Shown here piece by piece: positions 1-8,060 of a stretch of DNA of 64,000 nt. The translations under genes were made by a program, and so were the position numbers. The stretch is from Candidatus Kirkpatrickella diaphorinae (GTDB lineage: Bacteria; Pseudomonadota; Alphaproteobacteria; Acetobacterales; Acetobacteraceae): the NCBI RefSeq assembly GCF_025736875.1, contig NZ_CP107052.1, positions 2,002,501-2,066,500 on the forward strand, given 5' to 3'. Positions within the stretch are counted from its first letter, which is position 1, and each line of letters starts with the position of its first letter. Under the pieces are notes generated by a model. The model worked only from the letters and a program-made list of their open reading frames with translations, made no database searches and was not told where the DNA came from.

Positions 1-251
1 CAGGCGCCACCATCCTGCACGGCCATTTTCACCATTTTACGCCGAATGGCGGGGTGTCGGGCGTGCTTGTCCTGGCTGAGAGTCATATCTCGATCCATAC
101 ATGGCCGGAGCGAAGTTTTGCAGCGGTGGATGTGTTTATGTGCGGGGCCTGTGACCCGCTCAAGACGCTTCCCGTGATGCAATCCTGCTTTAAGGCGGAT
201 CGGATCAATGACTCATTTTTGAGGCGGGGCCGCATTCAATCAGGCGTCTGA
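1..251 (+). CDS. speD: S-adenosylmethionine decarboxylase proenzyme, 3' part
   Basis: This is the C-terminal part of a class 1 prokaryotic AdoMet decarboxylase. The gene begins outside the window, and the reading frame runs from base 3. The visible residues include the self-cleavage motif [11 protein letters not shown]. In this family the Ser of ESH becomes the pyruvoyl cofactor after autocleavage. A conserved FMCG motif follows about 20 residues later. The enzyme makes decarboxylated AdoMet, the aminopropyl donor for the spermidine synthase encoded 93 bp downstream on the same strand. The stop codon is at 249-251. Family assignment is confident. The true start cannot be seen. Confidence 0.93.
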   Translation, partial: GATILHGHFHHFTPNGGVSGVLVLAESHISIHTWPERSFAAVDVFMCGACDPLKTLPVMQSCFKADRINDSFLRRGRIQSGV

Positions 252-287
252 CTGCCTGAATTTCTTCACGTCTTTATTTTGAAATAA

Positions 288-309
288 GCGCCGGTATGAC
301 TGCCGGCGC
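288..309 (+). promoter_or_regulatory. hairpin between speD and speE
   Basis: A perfect 7-bp stem (288-294 with 303-309) closes an 8-nt loop. It lies 37 bp after the speD stop. There is no T-run after it, so it is not a canonical terminator. It may be an mRNA-processing or attenuation element. Confidence 0.35.
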
Positions 310-315
310 GCATAT

Positions 316-330
316 CCTTGCGTCGCAAGG
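316..330. promoter_or_regulatory. 15-bp palindrome just upstream of speE
   Basis: The sequence CCTTGCGTCGCAAGG is a perfect 7+1+7 inverted repeat ending 14 bp before the speE ATG, next to its purine-rich ribosome binding region. It could be an operator or an RNA hairpin that affects speE translation. No regulator is identified. Confidence 0.35.
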
Positions 331-344
331 GTTAAGGGTAAGCC

Positions 345-1211
345 ATGACTGAAAACTGGATCCACGAGTCACTCTACCCCACATGGTGTCAGAGCTTTAA
401 AATCGAGAAAATGCTCATCGAAAAGAAAAGCGCGTTTCAAGACATTAAATTGTTCGAGACGGCTTATCATGGGCGCGTCCTGCTGCTTGATGGTGTCGTG
501 CAGGTCACGGAAAAAGACGAGTTTCCGTATCATGAAATGATCACCCACGTGCCGCTTCTGACCCATGGTGCGGCAAAGCGCGTGCTGATTATCGGCGCGG
601 GAGACGGGGGCGTGCTGCGTCACGTCCTCATGCATCGCACTGTTGAAAAAGCGGTCATGGTTGAGATTGATGCGGACGTTATCGACCTCTCCAAACAATT
701 TATGCCACAAATCGGGGGCGCGTCCTGGGACGATCCGCGCGCGGACGTCATTGTCGGCGACGGCATTGCCTATGTCGCCAAAGCTGAAGATGCGTCTTTC
801 GACGTGATTATTGTGGATTCGACAGACCCGATCGGCGTCGGAGAGGTGCTTTTCACGGACGCATTTTATCAGGAATGTGCGCGCATTTTGTCGCCCCGCG
901 GCATCATCGTCAATCAGTGCGGCGTGCCCTTTATGCAGAGTGAGGAGTTGGAGGTGACAAGCCGCCGCCGTCGGCAATTCTTCCCGCATGTCTCGGCCTA
1001 TGTTGTGTCCATGCCAACTTATGTCGGGGGCTTCATGGCGTTGGGTTTTGCCAGCAAGGACGCCCATCTGACTTTGCCTGCCACGTCGGAGATCGCCGCG
1101 CGCGCGCAGGCTGCCGGATTGAACGGTGATTCATTTTACTGGTCACCCGATGTGCAGCATGCCGCTTTCGCCCTGCCACCCTATATTGGTCGCTGCCTTC
1201 CCCAACGGTGA
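345..1211 (+). CDS. speE: spermidine synthase (polyamine aminopropyltransferase)
   Basis: SpeE transfers the aminopropyl group from decarboxylated AdoMet to putrescine in the cytosol. The 288-residue length is normal for the family. The Rossmann-type AdoMet motif GAGDGG is at residues 84-89, the acidic residue that binds the nucleoside ribose is in VEID (about 107-109), and the catalytic Asp is D158 in VDSTDP. The ATG at 345 follows a purine-rich stretch (aagggtaag). The gene sits between speD and an ornithine decarboxylase gene, so the three together cover putrescine and spermidine synthesis. Two inverted repeats precede the gene. Confidence 0.96.
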   Translation: MTENWIHESLYPTWCQSFKIEKMLIEKKSAFQDIKLFETAYHGRVLLLDGVVQVTEKDEFPYHEMITHVPLLTHGAAKRVLIIGAGDGGVLRHVLMHRTVEKAVMVEIDADVIDLSKQFMPQIGGASWDDPRADVIVGDGIAYVAKAEDASFDVIIVDSTDPIGVGEVLFTDAFYQECARILSPRGIIVNQCGVPFMQSEELEVTSRRRRQFFPHVSAYVVSMPTYVGGFMALGFASKDAHLTLPATSEIAARAQAAGLNGDSFYWSPDVQHAAFALPPYIGRCLPQR

Positions 1212-1329
1212 AATTTACCCTCATCGCCGCGTTGAGGATTGTTCCCGAAGCGTCAAACGTGACGCTGCGCGCGCGGTGAGGGTGCTTCATTGATCCGATA
1301 CTGCTTTTTTATTTTGAGGAGGGCCGGTC

Positions 1330-2463
1330 ATGACCCCCAAATTGAAAATGTTTTTCTCGGAAGGTGCCTTGCCAACACCTTATCTCGCCGTCGACCTCGA
1401 CCGTGTCGCCAAGCAATATCGGCGGATGGTTAAAGCGATGCCGTGGGCGAAAGTTTTTTACGCGGTCAAAGCCAACCCTGCCGCGCCAATCCTGAAAACA
1501 CTGGTGCGCGCCAAAGCGGGTTTTGACGCGGCCTCGATTGAGGAAGTGCGCCAATGCCTGGCGGCTGGATGTGCGCCATCGGATATTTCCTACGGTAACC
1601 CGATCAAAAAATCCGCATCTATCGCAGAGGCCGCGTCCCTCGGTGTTAGGCTGTTCGTTTGCGATAGTGAGGAGGAACTTCAGAAAATCGCGCAACATGC
1701 ACCGGGGGCGAAAATCTACACGCGTCTCGGGGTTGATAATGAGGGCGCGGATTGGCCCCTTTCACAGAAATTCGGGGCCTCTGCATCGACCTGTGCTTCT
1801 CTGTTGCGCAAAGCCTCGGATCTGGGACTCATCCCCTATGGCGTGTCGTTTCATGTTGGAAGTCAGCAGGGCTCCCCCGCTGCCTATATTGACGCGATCC
1901 ACCAGGCCGCGCGTATTTTTCAAGATGTCGCGGCGCATGGCATCAAACTGACCATGCTGAATATTGGCGGCGGTTTCCCCGTTCAATATCGCGCCCCGGT
2001 GCCGGAAATTGAGCGTTTCGCCTCAGAGATTGATGCGGCTTTAACGACAGCGTTCGGCGCGGCGCGGCCCTTCATCATGTCGGAGCCGGGTCGTTACCTC
2101 GTCGCTGAAGCCGGGATCGTGTGCAGTGAAGTCGTGCTGAATGCGCGGCGGGAGCTTCCGGGGCAGGAGGGGGACTGGCTCTATCTCGATATCGGCCGCT
2201 TCGGTGGTCTGGCGGAAACGGAGGATGAGGCCATCCGCTACGACATCGTGTCCCTCCGGCAGCAGGCGCCGCAACGCCCTTTTGTCCTTGCCGGACCGAC
2301 GTGTGATGGGGTGGATATACTTTATCGGAAAAATAAAGTGTCCCTGCCGTCAGATTTGAAAGAAGGCGACCGTGTAGCGCTTCTCGCCGCTGGCGCTTAT
2401 GTTTCGACCTATTCGTCTCAGGGTTTTAACGGCTTCGCACCCCTTTCCGAACATTATATTTGA
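1330..2463 (+). CDS. fold-type III (eukaryotic-type) ornithine decarboxylase
   Basis: This is a PLP-dependent decarboxylase of the alanine-racemase fold, 377 residues long, that should convert ornithine to putrescine. The PLP lysine is K47 in YAVKANP. Other family marks are HVGSQ (175-179), GGGFP (213-217) and EPGR (252-255) for the phosphate. C325-D326 in GPTCDG form the active site contributed to the partner subunit. The enzyme acts as a dimer. The start has a good AGGAGG-like ribosome binding site (ttgaggagggccggtcATG). Some bacterial members also accept lysine, so strict ornithine specificity is inferred from the neighbouring speD and speE. Confidence 0.9.
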   Translation: MTPKLKMFFSEGALPTPYLAVDLDRVAKQYRRMVKAMPWAKVFYAVKANPAAPILKTLVRAKAGFDAASIEEVRQCLAAGCAPSDISYGNPIKKSASIAEAASLGVRLFVCDSEEELQKIAQHAPGAKIYTRLGVDNEGADWPLSQKFGASASTCASLLRKASDLGLIPYGVSFHVGSQQGSPAAYIDAIHQAARIFQDVAAHGIKLTMLNIGGGFPVQYRAPVPEIERFASEIDAALTTAFGAARPFIMSEPGRYLVAEAGIVCSEVVLNARRELPGQEGDWLYLDIGRFGGLAETEDEAIRYDIVSLRQQAPQRPFVLAGPTCDGVDILYRKNKVSLPSDLKEGDRVALLAAGAYVSTYSSQGFNGFAPLSEHYI

Positions 2464-2571
2464 TCGGGGCGCCGCTATTCCGGCGGCGGAGAGCCGGAGA
2501 CGCGATGTCAATCCAAGTCGAAATGCTTCGGCGAAAATGAAATGGTGACCCCATTTTCGCCAATCCTGCGC

Positions 2572-3789
2572 CTAGAGTGGAATGACGTTCTGGGCGGCGT
2601 CCGTTAAAATCGTAATTCCGGGGAGGAGCTTGCCTTCAAGCCACTCCAGAAAAGCGCCGCCTGCCGTTGAAACATACGTCATATCATGCACGACCCCGGC
2701 ATGGCGGAGCGCTGAGACCGTATCACCGCCCCCGGCAATCGTTTTCAACTTACCCGATTTTGTCAGTGCGGCGGCTTCCTGCGCGACAGCGACCGTTGCC
2801 TTGTCGAAAGGCGCGATCTCAAACGCGCCGAGAGGGCCATTCCAGACAAGCGTCTTCAGATCCCTCAATTTGGACGTAATGAGGGAGATGGTCTCGGGCC
2901 CTGCATCGAGCACCATTTTATCGTCCGGGATGTCACCGGTCTTACAAACGCGGGAAGGCGCATTCCTTTCAAATTTGTCCGCAATGACGACATCGACAGG
3001 AAGAACAACCTCGCAGTTATTTTCCCGCGCCTTGGCCAGGATATCGCGCGCCGTTTCATGCATGTCGGCTTCCTGGAGTGATTTCCCGATGGCGACACCC
3101 TGCGCGGCGAGGAATGTGTTGGCCATCGCCCCGCCAATAAACAGCACATCAACCTTCTCAAGCAGGTTGCCGATCAGATCGAGCTTCGTGGAGATTTTCG
3201 CCCCGCCGATCAGAGCGCCAACAGGTCGGTCCGGATTTTCGAGCGCGGTGGAGAGTGCGCTGAGCTCCGCCTCCATCAGGCGACCTGCGAAGGAGGGCAG
3301 ATGGCGCGCGACACCCTCGGTTGAGGCATGGGCGCGATGCGCGGCTGAGAAGGCGTCATTGACGTAAACATCGCCAAGCTTCGCCAGCATGGCTGAAAAT
3401 TCCGGGTCGTTCGCCTCTTCCCCTTCATGGAAGCGGGTATTTTCCAGCAGAAGGACTTCCGTATCCTCTAACCGGGCCACAGCCTGCTCCACTTCCGGGC
3501 CGATACAGTTGGGCACGAAATGCACGTCGCGCTTCAGCCGGGCAGAGATGATCTCCGCAATCGGCCCGAGAGACATATGCGGCACAACCTTGCCTTTGGG
3601 CCGATCAAAATGGCTCAGCACGATGACGCGCGCCCCTTTACGGGCCAATTCGTCAATCGTGGGCAGAAGACGGTCAATGCGCGTCGTGTCCGTGACTTGA
3701 CCGTCGCGAACGGGCACGTTGAGGTCAGCGCGCAGAAGCACGCGCTTGCCCTCCGGTGAAAGATGATTCAGCGTGCGTAACGTGCCCAT
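2572..3789 (-). CDS. pgk: phosphoglycerate kinase
   Basis: This is the glycolytic kinase that interconverts 1,3-bisphosphoglycerate and 3-phosphoglycerate. At 405 residues it has normal family length. The N-terminal substrate motif [16 protein letters not shown] in the middle and the C-terminal nucleotide motif GGGDTVSA are present. I chose the ATG at 3789 because a strong GGGAAGG ribosome binding site lies just upstream. An in-frame start at 3858 would add 23 unconserved residues that overlap gap. The gene follows gap by 14 bp on the same strand, so the two are very likely one operon. It converges with the ornithine decarboxylase gene. Confidence 0.96.
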   Translation of the reverse strand: MGTLRTLNHLSPEGKRVLLRADLNVPVRDGQVTDTTRIDRLLPTIDELARKGARVIVLSHFDRPKGKVVPHMSLGPIAEIISARLKRDVHFVPNCIGPEVEQAVARLEDTEVLLLENTRFHEGEEANDPEFSAMLAKLGDVYVNDAFSAAHRAHASTEGVARHLPSFAGRLMEAELSALSTALENPDRPVGALIGGAKISTKLDLIGNLLEKVDVLFIGGAMANTFLAAQGVAIGKSLQEADMHETARDILAKARENNCEVVLPVDVVIADKFERNAPSRVCKTGDIPDDKMVLDAGPETISLITSKLRDLKTLVWNGPLGAFEIAPFDKATVAVAQEAAALTKSGKLKTIAGGGDTVSALRHAGVVHDMTYVSTAGGAFLEWLEGKLLPGITILTDAAQNVIPL

Positions 3790-3803
3790 TGCTTTACCTT
3801 CCC

Positions 3804-4823
3804 TTACAGGCTCGCGAAAAGTGCGGCTGTGTCCGACATGCGGTTCGAGAAGCCCCACTCATTGTCATACCATGCGCAGACGCGCACCATCTTGCCGCCA
3901 TCCACCAGCGATGTCTGCGTTGCATCGAAGGTTGAAGAGGCCGGGCTGTGGTTGAAGTCACCACTGACAAGCGGCGCCTCATTATAAGCCAGAATGCCTT
4001 TGAGAGGCCCCTCTGCCGCCTGACGCATCGCGTCATTGATTTCCTGCACCGAAGCTGGCGTGCGTGTCGGCACGATGTCCAGTGATACGACTGAAACGTT
4101 CGGCGTGGGCACACGGATTGACGTGCCATCCAGCCGTCCCTTCAGATGGGGCAGGACGAGGCCGATCGCCTTTGCGGCACCGGTCGATGTGGGGATCATG
4201 TTCAGTGAGGCCGCACGCGCGCGACGCGGGTCACGATGATGCGTGTCGACCGTGCGTTGATCACCCGTAAAGGAGTGAATGGTCACCATGTAACCACACG
4301 TGATGCCAATCGTCTCATCCAGAATTTTTGCGACCGGCGCGAGGCAGTTTGTCGTGCAGGAAGCGTTGGAAATCACCGTCATATCGGGTGTGAGCATGGC
4401 ATTATTGACGCCGTAGACGATCGTCGCGTCAACATCCGTCCCGGGGGCGGAAATAATGACCTTCCGCGCACCGGCCTTCAAAAGGGCTGAAGCTTTTTCC
4501 TTGGAGGTGAAAAGCCCGGTGCACTCCATCGCCACATCCACGCCTTTAAAAGGCACGGCTGACGGGTCACGCTCAGCCGACACATGGATAGGGTCCCACT
4601 GCCGACCATTCGCGGAGATGATCAGCTTGTCGCCCTCCGCCCTCACATCAGCGGGGAGCCGTCCATGGACGCTGTCATAGGCGAGCAGATGGGCATTTTC
4701 CGCCACACTGCCGAGATCATTGATCGCAACGGGGACGACATCGGTGCGGCCACTTTCAATGATACTGCGAAGAACAAGCCGTCCGATACGTCCAAAACCA
4801 TTAATAGCGATCTTTGTCGCCAT
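3804..4823 (-). CDS. gap: type I glyceraldehyde-3-phosphate dehydrogenase
   Basis: This 339-residue cytosolic NAD-dependent dehydrogenase has the nucleotide motif NGFGRIGR (8-15). The catalytic cysteine is C156 in SNASCTTNC, with H183 as the activating histidine. The ATG at 4823 has a clear GGAGG site, 7 bp upstream. A start six codons earlier would place this site inside the gene, so I rejected it. It is the first gene of a gap-pgk operon. The 229 bp upstream holds the divergent start region of a small lipoprotein gene. Confidence 0.96.
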   Translation of the reverse strand: MATKIAINGFGRIGRLVLRSIIESGRTDVVPVAINDLGSVAENAHLLAYDSVHGRLPADVRAEGDKLIISANGRQWDPIHVSAERDPSAVPFKGVDVAMECTGLFTSKEKASALLKAGARKVIISAPGTDVDATIVYGVNNAMLTPDMTVISNASCTTNCLAPVAKILDETIGITCGYMVTIHSFTGDQRTVDTHHRDPRRARAASLNMIPTSTGAAKAIGLVLPHLKGRLDGTSIRVPTPNVSVVSLDIVPTRTPASVQEINDAMRQAAEGPLKGILAYNEAPLVSGDFNHSPASSTFDATQTSLVDGGKMVRVCAWYDNEWGFSNRMSDTAALFASL

Positions 4824-5052
4824 GATAACCTCCAGCCTCACAAACTCTGTTTTGCCGCCCTAACCTAACATTTTCCCACGCTGTGTTAAGAGGCGGGGCC
4901 GTTGAAAAGCATCAAATTGTGAAAAAACCGTTCAGTCTGCAGGTTTCTGCTTGCCGATCTCCGGAAATCACCGCACATTTCTCATGATGGAGAAAAATCT
5001 TGCCCCGTGGCGGAATTGGCCGGTCGATGCGTCATCCTGCGTCGCATATATC

Positions 5053-5490
5053 ATGCGCGCCGCGCCAGTCACTTGCGGGTTGCTCCTACTCCTGAGCAGT
5101 TGCGCGCCTCCCGGGCAACGATGGTTTGACTCCCATACGGGTCGCCGCCCAGAGCCGCCGCGCAAGCCCGTCATTACCCAGCCCGCACCAGCACCCTTCA
5201 TCAAATTTTCCGATGATACGCCGGAGGATGACTGGGCGCCGGTCGTTACAAAATCCGTCAAATTTGCCTTGGCGCGCAAAGCTCAGCTCCTCTTCGTGGT
5301 GCAGGCCACCTGTCCGGCACCGGCAGATCTGAAGGGGCAGGCTGACCAGTTACGTCAAGCCAGTGACACAACATTGCGATCCTTATTGACGGTGATGCGT
5401 GCAGCGGGGGCGGATGCCTCCCAGATCTTGATTTCGGCGCGCGTGCAGCAAAATGTCGCCCATTGCGTTTATCATATCGATCCAGAATGA
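5053..5490 (+). CDS. small predicted lipoprotein of unknown function
   Basis: I do not recognise this family. From the ATG at 5053 the 145-residue product starts with a short signal peptide and a lipobox, LLSSC, so it is probably attached to a membrane facing the periplasm. A Pro-rich linker follows, then a C-terminal domain with two cysteines (ATCPAP and AHCVYH) that could form a disulfide. The frame is open upstream to a TTG at 4951 and ATGs at 4984 and 4987. None of these starts, including 5053, has a convincing ribosome binding site, so the start is chosen on the lipobox position. The gene stands alone, divergent from gap. Confidence 0.6.
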   Translation: MRAAPVTCGLLLLLSSCAPPGQRWFDSHTGRRPEPPRKPVITQPAPAPFIKFSDDTPEDDWAPVVTKSVKFALARKAQLLFVVQATCPAPADLKGQADQLRQASDTTLRSLLTVMRAAGADASQILISARVQQNVAHCVYHIDPE

Positions 5491-5521
5491 GGCGTTGCGG
5501 CCTTATCGGCCGATCTGCCTC
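5489..5521 (+). terminator. two-tier hairpin after the lipoprotein gene
   Basis: An outer GAGGC/GCCTC stem encloses an inner CGGCC-ttatc-GGCCG stem (5498-5512), starting at the stop codon. There is no T-run, so it may be a processing hairpin or a weak terminator. Confidence 0.4.
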
Positions 5522-5594
5522 GACCTGACCCCGGACGCGCCGCTAACCGCGTCGGGGTGGGCCATCGCCAAGTCATGAAGGGACCGGATAAAAC

Positions 5595-6515
5595 ATGGCG
5601 ATCAAAAAAGATATTTGGCGCACCGGACTCTGCTTCGCGCCGGTCGATGACATCGTGACGATGGGCGGTTTCTCCGGTTTCGACGTGACCTGGCTTCCCG
5701 ATATGCCCCGTTCCTACCAGTTCCGGGCCGATCCGTTTGGCTTGCGGCTGGGGGATAATCTGCATCTTTTCAGTGAGGTGTTCGATTATCGGGACCGCCA
5801 TGGACGCATTGAGTGGGCAGCACTTGATGCGAAGGGGCGCGTCATCGAGTCGCGCATTGTCCTCGAAAAGCCCTGGCATTTATCCTACCCGCAGGTCTTT
5901 GCGTCCGAGGGTGAGATCTGGATGCTGCCGGAGGCCTTCCAATCCGGAAAACTGACGCTTTACCGCGCCAAAACCTTCCCGGATGAATGGGAGGCGACAT
6001 GCGATATTGCGCTCGGGGAAGACGTTGCCATTGACGCAACGATTTTGAATTTCCACGGCATGTGGTGGCTGTTCTACACGCCGCTCCACGCGGTTAAAAG
6101 CGGGGTCAATGCGCTGCATTGCGCTTATGCGAATCGCTTGACAGGGCATTGGACGCGACATGCCGGCAACCCGATCCGGGTTGATCATGCCAGCGCCCGA
6201 CCGGGCGGTATGGCGGTTGAAATTGATGGGAAGGTGATGCTGCCGGTTCAGGATTGTGTGGGGGGTTACGGGCGTGGCATCCGGCCTTTATGGCTTGACA
6301 GTTTAAGCCCCGCCTCGGTCAAAATCTCCTGCGGGCCGCGCCTTAACCCGGCCCCCGGTTTCAAGCCTTATCTTGAAGGGCTCCACACGCTCTCCGCCTG
6401 CGGCGATTTGACTTTTTTCGACGTGAAAAAACGCACCCTCTCCCCCAATCTGCTCATGATCGAAGCCCGACGCGCCCTTCGCAACCGCGCGGCGCAACGA
6501 CGCCAGGACGTCTGA
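5595..6515 (+). CDS. GINT1 N-terminal-like beta-propeller protein (glucosamine inositolphosphorylceramide transferase family)
   Basis: This 306-residue soluble protein resembles the beta-propeller domain found at the N-terminus of plant glucosamine inositolphosphorylceramide transferases. In bacteria that domain occurs alone or fused to formyltransferase-like domains in surface-glycan loci. Supporting features are the repeated Trp/Asp-rich blade motifs: YQFRADPFGL near residue 41, PWHLSYPQVF near 93, and GMWWLFYTP near 155. There is no signal peptide. The gene converges with a polysaccharide flippase gene, leaving 1 bp between the stops, which fits a role in glycan assembly. The exact reaction is unknown, and assignment is from remembered family features. 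Confidence 0.65.
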   Translation: MAIKKDIWRTGLCFAPVDDIVTMGGFSGFDVTWLPDMPRSYQFRADPFGLRLGDNLHLFSEVFDYRDRHGRIEWAALDAKGRVIESRIVLEKPWHLSYPQVFASEGEIWMLPEAFQSGKLTLYRAKTFPDEWEATCDIALGEDVAIDATILNFHGMWWLFYTPLHAVKSGVNALHCAYANRLTGHWTRHAGNPIRVDHASARPGGMAVEIDGKVMLPVQDCVGGYGRGIRPLWLDSLSPASVKISCGPRLNPAPGFKPYLEGLHTLSACGDLTFFDVKKRTLSPNLLMIEARRALRNRAAQRRQDV

Positions 6516-6516
6516 A

Positions 6517-7854
6517 CTACGAGGGCGTCGGCTGGGCGTGCGTTCGGCCCTTGATGGCCCGCCGCGTACATCGCCGCGCACTCCAGACCCAATAAATGAA
6601 CACGGCGAAATTGCAGATGGCCGCCGTATAACATGCGCCCGTAAGCGAAAATCTGCGCGTCAGCACCACCAACATCGGGAAGTAGAGGAGAAGCAGGATG
6701 GAGCGCGCACGCACCAGGCGCGACACATGCCCCATGACAATCAGCATCGGTTCCAGCGGTACGATCAACAGGCTGAACGCCGCTGCCACGAGCATGATCG
6801 ATATATAATGGGTGCTTCCCTTGACGTGCAGATGCAGCATCAGAGCGAAGATCTTCCCCCCCGCCAGGGCGGAAACAATCAGCAACGCGACAGAAACCGC
6901 GCAGAGAATGGCGAAAATCTTCCAGGTGACGCGGGCCAGGCCCTTCCAGTTTCTTTCCGCGCGCAGACGCGTCAGCTCCGGGTAGAGGACGGGTGAGAGG
7001 AGTTGGGCCGGGGTAACAATCCCATCGGCGATCTGGCGGCAGATGCGGAAGATCGCGGCTTCCGCCGGGCCGAGGAGGTTCCCGACAATCAAGGTGCTGA
7101 CATTACCGGCAACGAGGCTGAGCGTCTGATTCAGGCTGGTTGAGCGCGTGAAGGCCCACATGCCCTTAAGCCGCCACTTCCAGCCTAGCAGGGTGCTCTG
7201 CCAGTCAAGGCGTATATGCGCGTCCTTGCGCAAAGTGCGGATCGCGAAAAATATGAAGAGCGCGTAATCCAGCAGAACCGTCCCGCCCCAGACGGCGACG
7301 AAAAAAGGCAGCGACATATGCGCGAAGAAACCGATCGCCGCGCCGAATGTGCGGAACAATGCCGTCGCCGAATCGGTTACGGGCACAAGAGCGAATCGCC
7401 CTGTCAGACGCAGGACGCCCTGCGCCCAGCCCGTATATTTGAAAGGGCAGACAATCAGATAGGCGAACGCGAGCAACCGCTCCTGCGATGTCCAGCCTGA
7501 TGTGAAGCTGTAGAAAATGACACTGACCAACCCGAAGAGAACGGCCGCCAGAGCGGAGAGGAGATCGAGCCGGACACAGAACCCGATGACCTGTTTCAGC
7601 AATCCCTTATCGCCCGACTTAAAGGGCGCATCGCCAAAATGGATCATCGTTTGCCATGATTGCAACCGCGTGATGGTAGAAGCCGTCGTTGCAAGCGAAT
7701 GAATCAGGATAAGGATGCCGAAATCGCGCAGTCCCAATGCACGGATCGCCAGAGAAATATAGGCGAAACTGCATATTGCGTTGGCCACGCGCCCAATTGT
7801 CAGAAAACTGACATTGCTGAAAATGCGCCGATAAAGAATTGAATGCGCTGACAT
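6517..7854 (-). CDS. polysaccharide flippase (Wzx/PST-like, MOP superfamily)
   Basis: This 445-residue integral membrane protein has about 12 hydrophobic segments. It starts with the family-typical pattern of a short basic N-terminus followed by a helix with NVSFLTIGR. Proteins of this type move lipid-linked glycan units across the inner membrane. The C-terminus is basic (about RRCTRRAIKGR). The neighbour is a GINT1-like protein on the opposite strand. No glycosyltransferase or polymerase gene is in view, so the substrate cannot be inferred. The ATG at 7854 lies 206 bp from the divergent selO. Confidence 0.8.
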   Translation of the reverse strand: MSAHSILYRRIFSNVSFLTIGRVANAICSFAYISLAIRALGLRDFGILILIHSLATTASTITRLQSWQTMIHFGDAPFKSGDKGLLKQVIGFCVRLDLLSALAAVLFGLVSVIFYSFTSGWTSQERLLAFAYLIVCPFKYTGWAQGVLRLTGRFALVPVTDSATALFRTFGAAIGFFAHMSLPFFVAVWGGTVLLDYALFIFFAIRTLRKDAHIRLDWQSTLLGWKWRLKGMWAFTRSTSLNQTLSLVAGNVSTLIVGNLLGPAEAAIFRICRQIADGIVTPAQLLSPVLYPELTRLRAERNWKGLARVTWKIFAILCAVSVALLIVSALAGGKIFALMLHLHVKGSTHYISIMLVAAAFSLLIVPLEPMLIVMGHVSRLVRARSILLLLYFPMLVVLTRRFSLTGACYTAAICNFAVFIYWVWSARRCTRRAIKGRTHAQPTPS

Positions 7855-8001
7855 GATTGTCTTTTGCCGAATGACGTCTCAAAAATAAAGGTTCAGTTTG
7901 CGCTCGGGGCGGCCTGGAGCCTGCAATATGGCGGAATTACATGAGTCTTTATCGCAATTCAGAACGCGGAAGTAAACCATTGAAGTTGCAGGAAACTCAT
8001 C

Positions 8002-8041
8002 ATATCTCACGCTGGAGAGGCGCGATATCGGGCTGAGATAT
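8002..8041. promoter_or_regulatory. inverted repeat upstream of selO
   Basis: ATATCTCA (8002-8009) and TGAGATAT (8034-8041) form a perfect 8-bp inverted repeat separated by 24 bp. It ends 19 bp before the selO ATG, in the divergent spacer with the flippase gene. It could be an operator for either gene. Confidence 0.3.
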
Positions 8042-8060
8042 CCTATTTAACGGGGGGAAA

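Noticed and set aside
369-1067. Long minus-strand frame opposite speE
   Set aside because: It is a shadow of speE. The plus-strand protein has all catalytic motifs, and this frame resembles nothing.
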